Source: Byssothecium circinans
Taxonomy: Eukaryota > Ascomycota > Dothideomycetes > Pleosporales > Massarinaceae
DNA: 64,000 nucleotides
Direction: 5' to 3'
Assembly (NCBI GenBank): GCA_010015675.1
Contig: ML976991.1
Location: 685,352 to 749,351, forward strand
Shown here: piece by piece, positions 36,232-48,872 of the stretch
Layout of the letters: every line of letters begins with the position of its first letter
Numbering within the stretch: position 1 is the first letter of the stretch
Notes under the pieces: generated by a model
What the model saw: only the letters and a program-made list of their open reading frames with translations
Told to the model about the DNA's origin: nothing
Databases searched by the model: none
Translations under genes and position numbers: made by a program

Positions 36232-36680
36232 CTATTCCTCCTCGAGCTCATCTTTATCAGGCACAGTCTCCGCATCACAACGGTCACGGCGATGATGCTC
36301 ACAACCACACGAGGGATTCCAGCTAGCAAGCGGCCCGTCTCCGCAGATACAGCGACGTCATATAACATCCGGATCCGAAGGCGTAGGTGTGTGCGTCACA
36401 TCACTGATCGTACAAACACCCATTACGTGCCTACTGAATCATGAGTCTAAAATCCTAGCATGGGTGTGAAGGACATGATACATACCCTATCATCAGCTCA
36501 AACGACCAAGCCTTCATTTGTCGAATTTTGCTCTGGAGAGCTTGGACGCGCTGACAACACATCTCCCTCCATACGTAGTATGAAAGTTCGTCGGAGAAAG
36601 AATTGGAGATGTATACGCATATGCTACAAGCCTGGGTTTTTTCCCCAATGTCTTTGGAGTCTCGGTTGTGTTTAAGCTTT
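36232..36680 (-). pseudogene. Possible small cysteine-rich gene remnant
   Basis: On the minus strand, ATG at 36423 reads MGVCTISDVTHTPTPSD up to a TGA at 36358-36360. The same frame then continues RRCICGDGPLASWNPSCG, CEHHRRDRC and an acidic tail to TAG at 36232-36234. The spacing of Cys and His pairs resembles the zinc-finger-like ends of small fungal proteins. An upstream open stretch (about 36,680-36,490, including SYYVWREMCCQRVQALQSK) can be joined by a GTATGT..CAGTAG intron in phase. The internal TGA suggests decay, although a short protein ending there is possible. Confidence 0.4.
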
Positions 36681-37360
36681 CATGAAGCGTTCAGAGTGTC
36701 ACGTTGGCTGTGTACCACAGGGTGGATAGATGAAGTTCAATCTCTTGTGCGCTAGATACCTTTATTATCGTTGTAAAGCAAAGACATCTTAGGATAGCTA
36801 GAGAGATAGACAGCTAGCTATGTATTACGCCTTAAAGTTATTCTAGCTTAGTGTTAATATATTCGTAGCTTCAAGGAAACCAAGCACACATGTACACGCA
36901 CCGGCTATTGTTTACACGTGACGGAAGTTCACCTGGCCGACCTGTGGTATCCATAGCAGGGTAATGAGGCTGAGAGGTGGCCATCTGCATCTGGTCTTCT
37001 ATGTGTCCATTGACTATTGGCTGTGAGCCTGGGATTGGCGCATCTCGTAAATGCATGCTGAGTAGTGACCGGTCAGCATAGCGAAGTTGTGTGCTACGGA
37101 TAGCGGAGGTTTTTCCAATTAGAAATCCCCGAACTGCTGTGCAAATCAAACGTCAGGCATTCTGTAGAAAATTTCATTCACCAAAGTTGGCCAATTTAGG
37201 ATCGAAATAAATGCGAAAGTCGCGAAAACTGAGTCGTCGTAAACAGAGCTATCAAAAACAAGAGCCCCTTGGCCATACAAAGCGATGAAACGAATCATCA
37301 AAACCATCCTCATGTGGTCATTATCCATAAATCATCGAATCGTAACCTTGACCTTCCTCC
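36681..37360. other. Intergenic region with AT-rich scrap
   Basis: From about 36,740 to 36,870 the sequence is rich in TA, CTAG and AGCTAGCTA-like steps, typical of mutated repeat remnants in filamentous ascomycetes. Two short minus-strand open frames at 36,871-37,328 are not recognisable. No gene is supported. Confidence 0.45.
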
Positions 37361-40300
37361 CTAGTACCTCTCGATCAACCAAACCCTCCTTTCCACCTCC
37401 CCCATCGCACCCAACATCTCCCCCTCGCTCCCTTTCATGAGAAGATACTCCCTCACCAACCCCTCAGCAAGTGCCTCATTCAATTCATTGTCTATACTTA
37501 GTGCCTGTAATGCCTCTCCCAAACTACTCGGCAGCTTGTCCACGATCCCATATGCAGCCCTGCCCTCATCATCCAACTGCGCCGGATTGTACTGAACGTC
37601 TTTCTGCAGGTAGTCTGTCTCATTACGCTTGAGTCCAATCATACCAGCTGCGAGGAGTGCTGATAGTGCAAAATACATATTGGCAAACCCGTCGAGACAG
37701 CGCACTTCCCATCGACCAGGTGATACGCGGCGAAGTGGGGTTTCACGGTTCTGGGTCCCCCAGGCTATGTATGTTCCGCCAGTCCAATGATCATCTTTGA
37801 CTCGGCCATAGCTCTCGGCTTCGGGCATGGCGAATGCGCAGATGGCGGGCAGATGTCGCAACACGCCTCCGACGAAGAACTGCATATCCCGATCTGGCGG
37901 GTCCATTGAGATGTGCACATGAGCTGCTGTGCCAACCTCTGCAAACGGTTGTGGATGCAATGTAGCTCGCAGACCATGGAGTGCAGCTACTTGGGAAATT
38001 ACTTGTCGAGCTTGGAGAAGCGAGTCGATAGCCGCGAGCGGTGGCAGAGGGGCGAGAACGAACTCGTACTGTCCAGGTCCAGATTCGGAGTGGAACTGCT
38101 GAAGCTCGATACCCATGTCATCTAGCGATGTAGCTATCTCGGCGAGGAAGGGGAGCTGGATCCACTGTTCGGGTGTTATGGTGCCCCAAGCATGTGTCTG
38201 TGTCAGTGGGCTATATGGCTGCTCTTTGTTGTCGGGGCTGCGTGCGAGGAACGTGACTTCAATCTCAAAACCACAAAGAAGTGAAATTCCGTGTTGGTAC
38301 TGGAGCTCGTTGGCCTGGGTTTCAAGGTTCGCTCGGGGACATTCGCGAATTGGTCGGCCTGCTTCATCGCGCCAGAAAGAGAATACTGTTGCTGAAGGAA
38401 GGGGATCTTTGTTGTGCGTCCGGCGAAGTGAGCGTAAATCAGGTTCGACATAGATTTGACCAACGGGATTGACGACAGGCGTGATGCCGTCATTTTGAAG
38501 AGTACCAATGTTACCTTGAGAGATACCGATTCGGGTTCCAGAGTGAATCATCTAAAAGTGCAATTCAGTCAGTAAAGCATGCAGACAATGCCTAATGTGT
38601 ACTTCATCTAATGTAAAATTGAAGTTGTGAATTGTAATACGTACCCGGTCGAATTCTTTGATGGGTACCATGCGAGCGCGAGTCGTGGCCATGTAGTCTA
38701 TAGTGGTGGCACTTAGTCAACATTGCCTTTGAAATTATAACAGAACTCTGGTGTGTTTTTGTGGATATGCAAAGAATTGTACATACCTAGCCATTGGACA
38801 TAAATGAACTTGACGCCCGGGTTCTGCGCCATGAACGTATCAAACAGGTGGTCATCATACACATGTGCCTCTTTCGGCGGAGGAGGGAATGCTGGCGGCT
38901 CATAACCCCCAATAGGTGTATGGGGTATTTCCGCTTGTCTGGGGATAGGTTGTTGTATAAACTCTGCCTCGGGCTTGGAATTGAACGTTATGGTCTTCTG
39001 AGGCTCAGGCATATCGTTGAAGTCGACGATATATCGGAGATCGTAAAGGACATTTGAGTTGTTGAAAAGAATATCCTTTGTCATATTGATGCCTTGATGC
39101 GCAGTAATGTCCTCTTTCTCGATGTATTCAATGAGGAGCTGTGAAGTTTGTCAGTATGACCTTAAATTAAAAGTGGACTGCATATCTAGCGTACGGATCG
39201 TTGCATGCAATACAGGAGTACATACCTCCAGCCACACTTCGCGGAACTGCTTGTTTGCCAACCAAAAGGTTTCCGGAAAGAAGTGCCCGTCACTCGAGTA
39301 CAACAGCTTACTCCCTGGAACAAGCTCCAAGGATTGTCGTAGTATCGCTTTCTGACCATCTCGGCTTACTATCGGGAAGACTTCACCTATGTCAAGATAC
39401 ACATGCTTGTATACTGTTGCGAGATACCCGGCCTCTCTCGTGTAGGGATAGGACGAGTGCAGCAGTACAAACGGGACTCGCGGATAATTCTCGACCAGCG
39501 GCTGCAAATATGCTGGGTTGGACTGTATCAGTGAAATGTCGTTGTCGCCTAAGCCTGTGTGAAGCTGTATCGGTTTCGATAACGCATCCGGGCGGGTGAG
39601 CTGGTCGGAGAGGACCTCCAGCGTCCTCAAAACCAAATAATCATTCAAAGGCTTCCTCTCGATGCGAAACTTTCTTTTCCGAATGCATCGTTCCACGTAT
39701 CGTTCGAAAGGATGGCCAACCTCTTGCGCGGCTTGTTGGTAATCTGGCTCAATATCCAGTCCTGTTCGGTAGCAAATCACAGTCTTGAATCCCGCTACTT
39801 CTGGATCTTCAACGGCCTCCAAAATTTCCCGCTCGAACTCATCGGAGAACGTGACCCAAGTGTCGGTGAAGAAACTGACATGATCAAGCGCAGAGTCTGT
39901 GGCGTCCCTGAGGATACTTTGCATCAGTCTTTCAGCCACTGTCTCTATCCTCACGATCCTTTTGCTAGGGGCCTTTGTATATCTAGAAATTGTATCTGAC
40001 ATCAGCGAAACTCATACGAAGGGGAACATTCTCAACATGCAACTTACCGATCATGGAAGTGATACGGATAGACTCTCTCTGGACCGGTAAGTCCATCATC
40101 AATCAAAAGCGCATGCACACCCTGAAAACACCTCTGATTCAATCGTTCCGGATCAGATCTCAACCACTCAACTCTCTGCTCGAGAAGCTCTCCCCAATCC
40201 GCCTCATCAGGACACTCGTATAGTTGACGGAGTTGGCGAGCAGCTCTGAGATGTGCGAGTGATTTAAAAGTGTCTCGAAGAGCTCTTCCTTGCGCTTCTG

Positions 40301-40442
40301 AGGTGATGGACTCAAAAGGTATGGTGTCTAGATATGCGGGGAGGATCAGGTTGTGCGCGTGGTTGTCGATAATCGGGTAGTTGTTCACTACATGTCGAAG
40401 CTGTTCGATTGTGGGTTTTGGTGGCATCACCGTGGGTTCCAT
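37361..40442 (-). CDS. fluG: FluG-type protein: amidohydrolase + type I glutamine synthetase-like fusion
   Basis: Minus-strand exons 40442-40048, 39982-39226, 39138-38787, 38697-38645 and 38551-37361 give 915 residues, close to Aspergillus FluG. The N-terminal amidohydrolase half begins with the metal-site motif NYPIIDNHAHNL and has LHTGLGDND and LLYSSDGHFFPE. The C-terminal half is a GSI-like domain: GFEIEVTFLARSP, QFHSESGPGQYEFVLAPL, GTAAHVHISM, and RVSPGRWEVRCLDGFANMY. In Aspergillus, FluG makes an extracellular signal needed for conidiation; other FluG-like fusions may act on gamma-glutamyl compounds. The 53-nt exon 4 is needed to bridge the two halves. Orthology versus a paralogous FluG-like enzyme is not settled by sequence alone. 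Confidence 0.88.
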
Positions 40443-43400
40443 TGTTCAAGATTCTACAGGATGCAGAAGGCGATTTCGATATTGATTTCGGAGTGTGGTG
40501 GGATGGATGACGTCGGCAGGGGCGGCAGGAGCGGTATACTGTACGACTAACTATTCTGATACGTACAGTGACTTAATAAAATCCTCCAAGGTGCCCAGAG
40601 AGCAGGTTGTATGATTTTGGTTGTTGAAGCACGTCGACTTGGTTTCATATCACAAGGACGTCCAAATTGAGGTGGCGTTCACAGGCTGCAGCCCAATCTA
40701 ACCCTATTCGGGACTAGTTGCGTTGATCTTTCAAATCCCCACCACTCATGCTCGGCAAAGTATATGCATGGCTATGTACACCGTTCTGGCTGCGCTCGAT
40801 ATAAAGGTACATTGCACATATTGCATTACTGAGTAAGAGCCCTTATTGCTCTCGCATAGCGTTTACCTGGACTGAGGTACATGCGTCTACCATGGTAACA
40901 TCTTATTGAAATTCCAGCGTTGGAGATGCAGCGATAATGGTAATAAAGTGTTCACATTTCGAGTCAACCTGATTCTGATGTTACGCTGTATTTGGTGCTT
41001 TTATTAGCCGAATCCTCCTTGTTACCTCTCTTCAACTGTTCTTCGTACCTAGGTAGGTTGCGCCCTCGTGGGTTAAGTCTCGTGGGTTAAGTAGCTGGAG
41101 CATGTCAGGTGAATGCACCTTTAACGAGAACGAAGATGTTCAAAGGCAGCGAGGCACAACCATCTTATCTGTTGTTCTCAAGATTTTCTTTCTTACTTAG
41201 ATAACACCCTCAAACATCGTGCACTGTAAGAATATGGGGTCGTTAATGTTAGTGGAGCAGAACTACGTGAAAACCCTACCACTCTACCAACCGTCCCCAC
41301 AACCACATTTCCCTATCATAGGTACAAACCAGCAACGTTCATTTTTAGCCAACATAACCGGACCGCCGAGAGTAAAACACCCCTAACCTCCGAGTTCTGT
41401 GCGGAGTACGGAATACTACGTACCGCAGCCATCCATCACGAACGGCCCGTCTCAACAGGTTGCGCTCCCACCCCTCACATGCATATCCCTGATCCCATGT
41501 GGAGTATTTCCTCTTTCTGCCTACGACTGCCGTTCCTCGTCCGTCGCACTATTGGAGAAAAACTGGGGATCTTCAGGGACAGTTTCAATAATGGTTGCAA
41601 GGATAGAGATTGAGGCTGAGGCTCGGAGGCAAGCCACGGCGAGCGAAGGGGAGCACGTCATAGGGTTGCGGCTTGGCCGGGGTGAGATGAAGATGTGCGC
41701 GATCTGCTTGTGATTTATGTGATAAGATAAGGGCCATTATTGGTTAAATTGTTTGGTTGGGAGGTTGCAGTTGCGGTGGAGCAGCGAAGATGAATGTGTA
41801 TCAATTCCCGTAGATACGTTTGTACGGTGGAGGCTTGTTTTAAGGAAAGCTTACCTAACGGTGTGGTGTTGTGAGGATGATGGTGAGGATGTTCGAACTC
41901 GAGTCTTTCGGATGAACACGAGCGATTTTTATCGCAAACCAAATTGCCCGCGTCGCTTATACTGTGACTCTTTCAAGCCCGCAGCTTGATTGACAATACC
42001 AGTCCCTTCAATGGTCAACTCATCTAAACTAACCATCGCCAGCACCACGGTACCACACCCAACAAACCTCTCCAACTATAAAACCCTTCCACACCTCCGC
42101 CTCGCACCTTTCTTCTCCTTCTCCGTAGACAGGGACTCACCGCTGACGTTGTTTGCCCAAAACAACACAACACACGTTCTCTCTCCCTCCACTCCTCAAA
42201 ACCCCTCCAGGACGATGGCCCCATCGAACCCACGCCTCCGCCAATGACGTCGGAACCACTCTTCGCCCGTAGCCTCCTCCCTGACCAGGAGTTTGATGGT
42301 TGCATCCGAAGCGTGGTAACCGGATGGGATGTGTGGTATTAAGCCATCGACCTATTCAAACACTGCGAGCTAGGATGAGACTTTTTTGCAGTGCGACATT
42401 GAGCTGGGATAGACCTAAGGGTAGGATTTAGTTAGAAACCAAAGACGTGGTGGTGGTGGTGGTGGAGAGAGGGGGAGAGAGCAAAGTGAACTTAGATGCA
42501 CGCAAACAGTTCTGAGCCTTTAACTGTGTGTTTGAACTTACTTCCAGAACGAAGGATAGAGGAAGAGAGAGATCATGGTGACTGCCTCCGCTCGCGACGT
42601 TTCATTCGCCTTGCGGAAATGTCTTTTGGTCTCTCCTATCCTCTCCAAATTGGCATATCCCAATACGCCCGATAGAGAAATATGAAAGAAACACTCTTCC
42701 CTTCCATACCTTCCACACCCTCTCCCCACGTGCTCCAACCCCCCATCCCATCACCCACCGTCACCGTCAAAGCTGTCATCCGAAACGCACTCCCACTCCC
42801 GCACCCCGTATAACGCCAGTTCTACCCACCCCAAACCCCATGAAATACCTCCCCCATGCCCACCAGCGGCAGGCTCAGCCTCACCTTAAAACAATCCTGT
42901 TTGAAAGTCCACTCCCTCCGTCCCGCTGATTGGTCGTCCACCCGGACTTTTCCACAGGATGAGAAACGATTCGAGGCTGAACAAGGCAGCATGCCTTCGG
43001 AACCGGCATGCTGCAGATGTCCCCAGTTCCCAGTGCAGCGGCCGGCACTTGACAGGCTTGGCAGATCATGTGTACCTGAAGCGTCCGATTTTTCCAGGAT
43101 TGCGATCATCTTTTCGTTTATGCCGAGGGAGAACGTCGCATCATTATTGCTACGTTTAAGTACTATGTTGCAGGCGCTTGTTCGACGCCATCGTTTTATG
43201 CGCGTTGTGCCGCGGTTCATCAGTCCCGATAAGGTATGAAAATGAAAATAAGGAACAGGGACACGTAGTTAGAAGCGAGGAACATGCGTACTACCAATAA
43301 TTCGTCTTTCCACTATAGAAAAAAGGCTATGTAACAGGGTCAAAAAGCCTGCTTCTGCACACAGTAAACCGAGCCAAGCCTGAAAAGTAGGTAGTAGGAG

Positions 43401-43999
43401 GGTATAGAAGGATGCGAGAAGATTAGGCGTGGTGAGATCGGACTAGAGGAGTGGGTTTAGGGAAGAGAGATGGAAGATAAGGTGGGCGGCGAGACAGAGC
43501 ACAGTAGTACAGCAGGGACAGGACATGTAGGTTCGGCCGCCCTCTCCCTTCAACTCACACGACACGAGTAGTAGAGGGCAGACCGTCCTCACGGAGAAAA
43601 AGGAGCGACATAAGAAAGGAGAGACAGTTCGACCTGTGATGCCTGCGCGCCGTGTAGAGTGATCAATAGTTTCCTGTTTAATTTACCCCGTAGAACGCCC
43701 AAAATGTGACCGGAGATATATAAACACAAGGGAAGGATTCCTGGGACTTCTTTTTCATGGTCCATAGCTGTCCAAAGATTTCAACAGCAACGTGCCGTAC
43801 TAAGCAACGCCGGCAGAGTACGCGGGCGCTGGATACGGTCTTACTCTCGTAAGGCGTGAGCGCACATGACAAGAATGATTAGGCGGAAGATTTGGTATAG
43901 GCGCTATCGGGTATTTCGTCGGATGCAAACGTAAGATGGCAGACGAGGGATTGGGGTTTGAATGGTTGCCAGTCGTCGTCGTCGTCGTCGTCAGCGCGT
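40443..43999. other. Gene-poor region, 3.5 kb
   Basis: This is the largest stretch without a supported gene. It includes the fluG 5' flank, a tandem duplication of ctcgtgggttaagt at about 41,071-41,098, a GTG trinucleotide run at 42,447-42,465 and a GTC run at 43,972-43,992. A TATAAAA box near 42,078 is followed by CT-rich leader-like sequence but only tiny open frames (for example ATG 42,215 and ATG 42,244). Open frames at 41,399-41,713 and 42,856-43,239 are not protein-like. Confidence 0.5.
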
Positions 44000-44945
44000 T
44001 TAAGCATTGGTGACCTGAACAATTATTAGTCTACTGTCGTCATGCATAATTTGTCTCAACGCACCTTCAATATCCGTCTTGAGTAGTCCTCGTTGTCGGC
44101 GATACTGCCATTGCTTTGCCGCCTGGCCAGGAAGTCGGGGTCAAGACGAGAGTCTGTCATGGACGAGTTGCTAGTGTGCATCTGCTTGCCTCCCGTCACG
44201 AACTGGTTAACGGCGGCCTGGCGACGATACTCCTCCTCGACATCCCGCCTCTTCTTCTGTCGCAGATAGAAGAACACACCTCCAATGATGGCAGCGAGAC
44301 CGAGCACACCCACGACGACACCAGCCGCGATACCTGCGGTATTGGGACCCTTGCTAGCCGCTTGCGTTGGAGTAGAGGTGGCAGTTTTGACTGCAGTGCT
44401 AGCGGGAGCACTGGTAGCAGCGGCAGCGGAACTTGATGATGACGATGATTTGGTATCGGTGCCATTCGGGGCAAAGTCGATGGGATTGCGTGTGTTGCCA
44501 GTGGTCATGACCCAAAGCTTGTTCCTTCCTCCGCCTGCATCGTGGTCAGTCTGGGACGGCTATCCGGAGAAGCCGCGAACTTACAGATATCTTCGCTCGT
44601 ACCGGCGCACGTGGTACTACAGGAGCTGTTTGCGACCATGGAGTCGAGCGGTGGCAGCATGTCACCGCACCAACAGTGGTTTCCTTCCGACAGACCGAGC
44701 ACGTCCTTCTTCAATCCCAGGCAGATTTGCTGACATTCACCCGAACTGATGAAGGGTCCTGGACCGTGGTCCTCAAGCGGTGTGCCTGTGGAGAAGCATC
44801 CGGCTGTTGCCATGGCACTCGCAGCGACTTTGGTCGTTGCCGACGGGATCTGTACGATCTTCGACGATGACTGGGATTGTGCGACTGTTGTGGATAGGAA
44901 GGTGGTGGCCGCCGCAAGGACGGACACGGATCTAACGGACACCAT
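44000..44945 (-). CDS. WSC-domain cell-wall stress sensor
   Basis: Minus-strand exons 44945-44585, 44534-44065 and 44014-44000 give 281 residues. Order: signal peptide (residues 1-22); one WSC domain with its cysteine pairs (AGCFSTG, CQQICLGL, HCWCGD, CSTTC, EDICGGGRNKLWVMTTGN); a Ser/Thr/Ala-rich mucin-like stem; one membrane helix (AGIAAGVVVGVLGLAAIIGG); then a basic cytosolic tail. The intron join restores the end of the WSC domain. The last coding exon is only 15 nt and gives the ending RRILKVTNA. Wsc-type sensors report wall stress to Rho1 and the cell-wall integrity MAP kinase pathway. This is functionally linked to FKS1, whose activity Rho1 controls. Confidence 0.9.
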
Positions 44946-46487
44946 GATGGGACGTATTGTGTATGGTCGAGATGGCTTTCGATGCCGACACGACGTAGAA
45001 GTTTGTTAGGCGGCAAAGTCGAACTGTCGACGGTCAGTATCCCACGCTAGCTGGGGCGGGTCAGTTGTGGTGTGTACCCTTGGTCTAGGCAATGGATGAC
45101 AGATGCATGAAATGCCTTCGTGATGGCAGCGCTTGGTGTGCTCTCGTGGTCGGGCGATGGAGAGAGTCGTGGGTGAGGACGAGTGCGAGGGCCAGCGGCT
45201 GGTGACGGCGGCGGGCGTTTCCCGCGGTGACTTGGGGAGAGGTTGACAGGTGAAGGGTGGTGATGCTATCTTAGATGGACCCGCGTGCCCTCTGCTGTTC
45301 TGTTGTTGATGGCTTCGATGGAGGCCCGGTAGAGGACTCGCTCAACGATGCCCTGATGGCCGGGATGAAACCCTTCGCGTAAGAAGGAATGTAGTGTTTC
45401 GTGAAACACCGCTTTAGCTGGTGGTGAGGTAATGTACTGTGGCTGCAGGCTGCAACGCTGGACGGGGGAGAACGAGAGTCGTCGTGGGATGCGAGAGAAC
45501 AAGCAGCGGTAATGAGTGTGAAGTCGTGGAGACAAGGAGTGACAAACGGACACGGGCTTGCTGAGTCTGGTGGGAAGCGGGTCTGGGGGCAGAGGGCGAG
45601 GGCACAGCAGCGCGAGCGAAGGGGGAAATTGGGCTAAGCACTTGGGTCGACAGGGGTGCGGTGTCTCGCCGGAGTTGAGTAGCCGCTTGCAGCTAAGCGC
45701 CAGCCGGGCCGTCTCCTGAAATTACTGCGGACGGCCAACGCTTAAAGTCCGCATCACACATTGGATATTGATCAGGATCATGAGGGAAAGGCCTTCTAGT
45801 TACGAGATACGGCCAAGGAGGCGCTCGCGTGGCTGGGGAAGTGGCATGTAGCGCAGCTACCCGACCTCGTTCTCGAGACAGTAAGAACTCGTCTTCTGAG
45901 GGAAGTACTGCTTTGCCTATATCCCACTTTTACGCCCAGCGACATGTGGACAGCGGCTTGTTCCTGGCCAGTGAGAGGAATGCTGTGCCTGGCCCGGCTT
46001 GGGCTGGCCCTAATCTATGATCTAGCGGATCCATGGAGATAGCCAAACGCAGAACGCTGGACGCGCCTTTTTCGGTGACGTTGCGTGCGTGGCCGTGCCG
46101 GTGCCGTGCATGCCGTGGTTCGATACATGGGTAAGCAAGGAGAGTGAATGATTATGGAACCGAACTGTATTGTATATTCCGCACCACGAACTCGGAGCAG
46201 GAACCACTGGGATACGTACCATTGTACTCCAGCATGCCTGGAACTCCATCTCCATCTGATGCACGTCAGAAAGGCTTCGACAATTCAATAATTGGGCTTC
46301 GTGACTCGGGTGCTCGTGATGTCCACGGGTGCGACTCGGAGCGCGTCGGCCGAGTTGCGACCAGTCGACCGTAACTCCGCGACAATGCCAAGCATCCCCA
46401 ATCGAGACAGCTGCTGCTCGAGCTCCCACTGCTGCACTGCATAGCGCATGGCGACGTAGATACACCCGTCCATGTCCACGACGCTTG
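44946..46487. other. Intergenic region, 1.5 kb divergent spacing
   Basis: Between the WSC sensor gene (-) and the next gene (+). Open frames at 45,266-45,641 and 46,022-46,534 on the minus strand are arginine- and serine-rich by composition only. No gene, repeat or RNA is supported. Confidence 0.5.
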
Positions 46488-48787
46488 ATGCAACGCCCGC
46501 CCATCGCCTGCCGCCGAGCAGTGCAAACGCTCACTCCTCCCTCCGCAGCACACGTCTGGATATCCGATGACTTCCTCGCGCGTGCCGTGCATCGATTTTT
46601 TCGCGTCGCCTGCCCACATCAGAAAAGATATGGCAGCCATGTCCCGGGGCCATTGGAGGCTAGGAGACGGGCGGCGAAGCGCAGAATGACTGCTCAGGCG
46701 AACATCTATCCCCAAGGAGCCTTCATGCCGCCGTGGTTCAGCTTTGGCGCCTTGTTTGCGTCTCGCGGGAGGAAAGAGCCCAGTTGGAAATACGAGCCAC
46801 CGTCCTTGCGGAAGGAGCCATCCAATATCTGTATGCAGGCCACCTTCTTCCTACGCTCGAAGAGTAGATGCTGACAATATTGAACCTAGCCTTTGACTTG
46901 CCTACCTTTCAGGATACCGAGAATACCATCGTAACGCCGCCGTCATCGAGTCAACAATCACTTGCTTCCATGGAACCGGCCGAAGAGCACCCACAGTCCC
47001 TCAAGACTGAGGGCCAACACGACGACTTCGAATCTCAGATGGAGGTCGCCAACTGCATCCCACATCACAGACGCCACGAATACCTCGCAGATACTTGTAT
47101 GAGAGCAAAACTCAATAAATCCGGAGACTATACTATGCGGGTGCTCCGATACATTCTAGAAACGGATCTACCCTCTCCGCTCGTCGCAAAATTCTTGTCT
47201 CAAGGCGGAGTCCAGTTACCTGATATATACACGCTCGATGGTATGGAGCTCCTACATGTGCTGGACGACATGTTGACCAAATCCTGCGACGTCCGTCGCG
47301 ATGTCGGGGAAGTATATCAGAAACTTGCATCCACAGCTCTGCATGCACCCAAGCCTGATGGCAGTGACCAGCGTGCCAGCTTGCGTCTTCTCATCAGAGG
47401 TTTATGGGACTGTGCTCTCGCTGAAGGGCAAATCATTTTAGATCCCGTGAGAAATACTTTAAACAAGCTGAGCATGAAGATTCCACCACGTGTCGTACGG
47501 CGAAACGTCCACCTCATTCTGCGCCAACCTCGAGGTGCCGTCACTCGGATAGGCGACTTGATGAATCATCATCTAGATGACCTCGATTCTCCGGCTGTTG
47601 AAATCCTCGAATATATCCCACGTTCTCTCCTGCAGGCGTGGGTATCCAATCTACCTGCTTCGCTATCAAAAAACATCGTCAAGGTCCAAACATTGGCATT
47701 CGGTCTATATTTTTATCGTGAGCTGGACTACCAAGCAGGCCAAGTCTCGGCTATGCTGTCAGATTGGGCTTTCAGAAGACTGGCATACCTCTTCTTAAAT
47801 CAACGAGATGGCACCGTGCCCAACCGTTTGTTGATAGAAGCTCTAATGTACAAGCTTGCTAGTCATAAGTCGTTCGCCGGAGTCGACAGGGAGCGAATCC
47901 ATCATTTCATAACAGGGTATGCACGGGAGGTGAAGGAGCAACAACACCAGGGCTTGTCTATTCGTCAGATGCTGATTAGGCTTATCGTCCGACTAAACAA
48001 ATGCTCATTGCCGAACCACGGGGTCATGGAGCTGATGATTCCCCTCGCTAGTTATATTCCTGCCAACCAATGGACACTTGGGCTTCTTCAACAGATTGCC
48101 CAAAGCGGTACCCGTCTCTCTGACACCAAGTTTTTGAAGTCTTTTGTGGCAAAGGCCGCTCGTCAAGCCAAGAAGATGTCGACCTCGCTGTGGAATAGAA
48201 TAGACCGCGAACGCTACGCGTCCGCTTTAAAGATCTGCCAGGAGTTGGAGACTGTTTCCGTCTCACTGGGCGCACCAATGAAGGCAGACTTAAAGTCGCT
48301 CGAGGCGCGTCGTCAGTTTGACCACATTCTTGAACGCGCCAGCGACGCTGGTATCATGCCACTGCCGTTACGCAAACCCGGCCGCGACATGTCTGTTTCC
48401 GAACGCGCCACCGTCATCCACCAACTCGCTCACCAATACTCTCTCGACCGGACACGCAGCCATGCCCAAAATTGGCGTTCCATGCACTATATGTACAGAT
48501 ATCTTGAAACACATGGGCAACCGATTGGCCGTCTCTTTTCGCAAGCCATGGTCAGAGTCTGCCTCATCCAGCCAATGGCCGAACAAGAGTTTGTGAGCGC
48601 GAAGCGTTTGAGATTTGTATGCCGGCTCGTCACAAAAGCAGAAGGAGAAGAGGTGGCGAGAAAGATCGAACAAGTCTTCTATGTGTGGAGAGGCGATCTG
48701 ATTCTGCATGCTAGGAAGACTCTACTCGGCATTGGGGAGCATAGACGTGCACATGTAAGGACTATGAAGAGGCAGGGTTTGTTATGA
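46488..48787 (+). CDS. Unrecognised conserved-looking helical protein, probably mitochondrial
   Basis: Exons 46488-46830 and 46890-48787 give 746 residues; the join (GTATGC..CTAG) reads EPSNISFDLPTFQD. The N-terminus is Arg-rich with few acidic residues (MQRPPIACRRAVQ..), as in mitochondrial presequences. It is followed by KRYGSHVPGPLEARRRAAKR. The remaining 600 residues are almost entirely helical with repeated Leu/Ala patterns, reminiscent of helical-repeat RNA-binding proteins such as PPR-like factors. I recognise no named family. An upstream in-frame ATG at 46329 is an alternative start. A role in mitochondrial gene expression is only a guess. Confidence 0.7.
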
Positions 48788-48872
48788 AGTTGCGAGATAG
48801 TCTGTACATTATGTCTATGCCATCGAGATACCCTTCTACCCAACACCGAAAAAGTCAAATCAAAACACATTT

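Noticed and set aside
37146..37328. 60-codon minus-strand frame (MDNDHMRMVLMIRF...) beyond the fluG stop
   Set aside because: Looks mildly protein-like but could not be linked to other exons or any family.
42447..42465. GTG run, and GTC run at 43,972-43,992, as possible CRISPR or minisatellite
   Set aside because: Plain trinucleotide runs of six to seven units; no spacers or longer unit.
46022..46715. Two long minus-strand frames
   Set aside because: Antisense to the first exon and promoter of the helical-protein gene; arginine-rich by GC bias.
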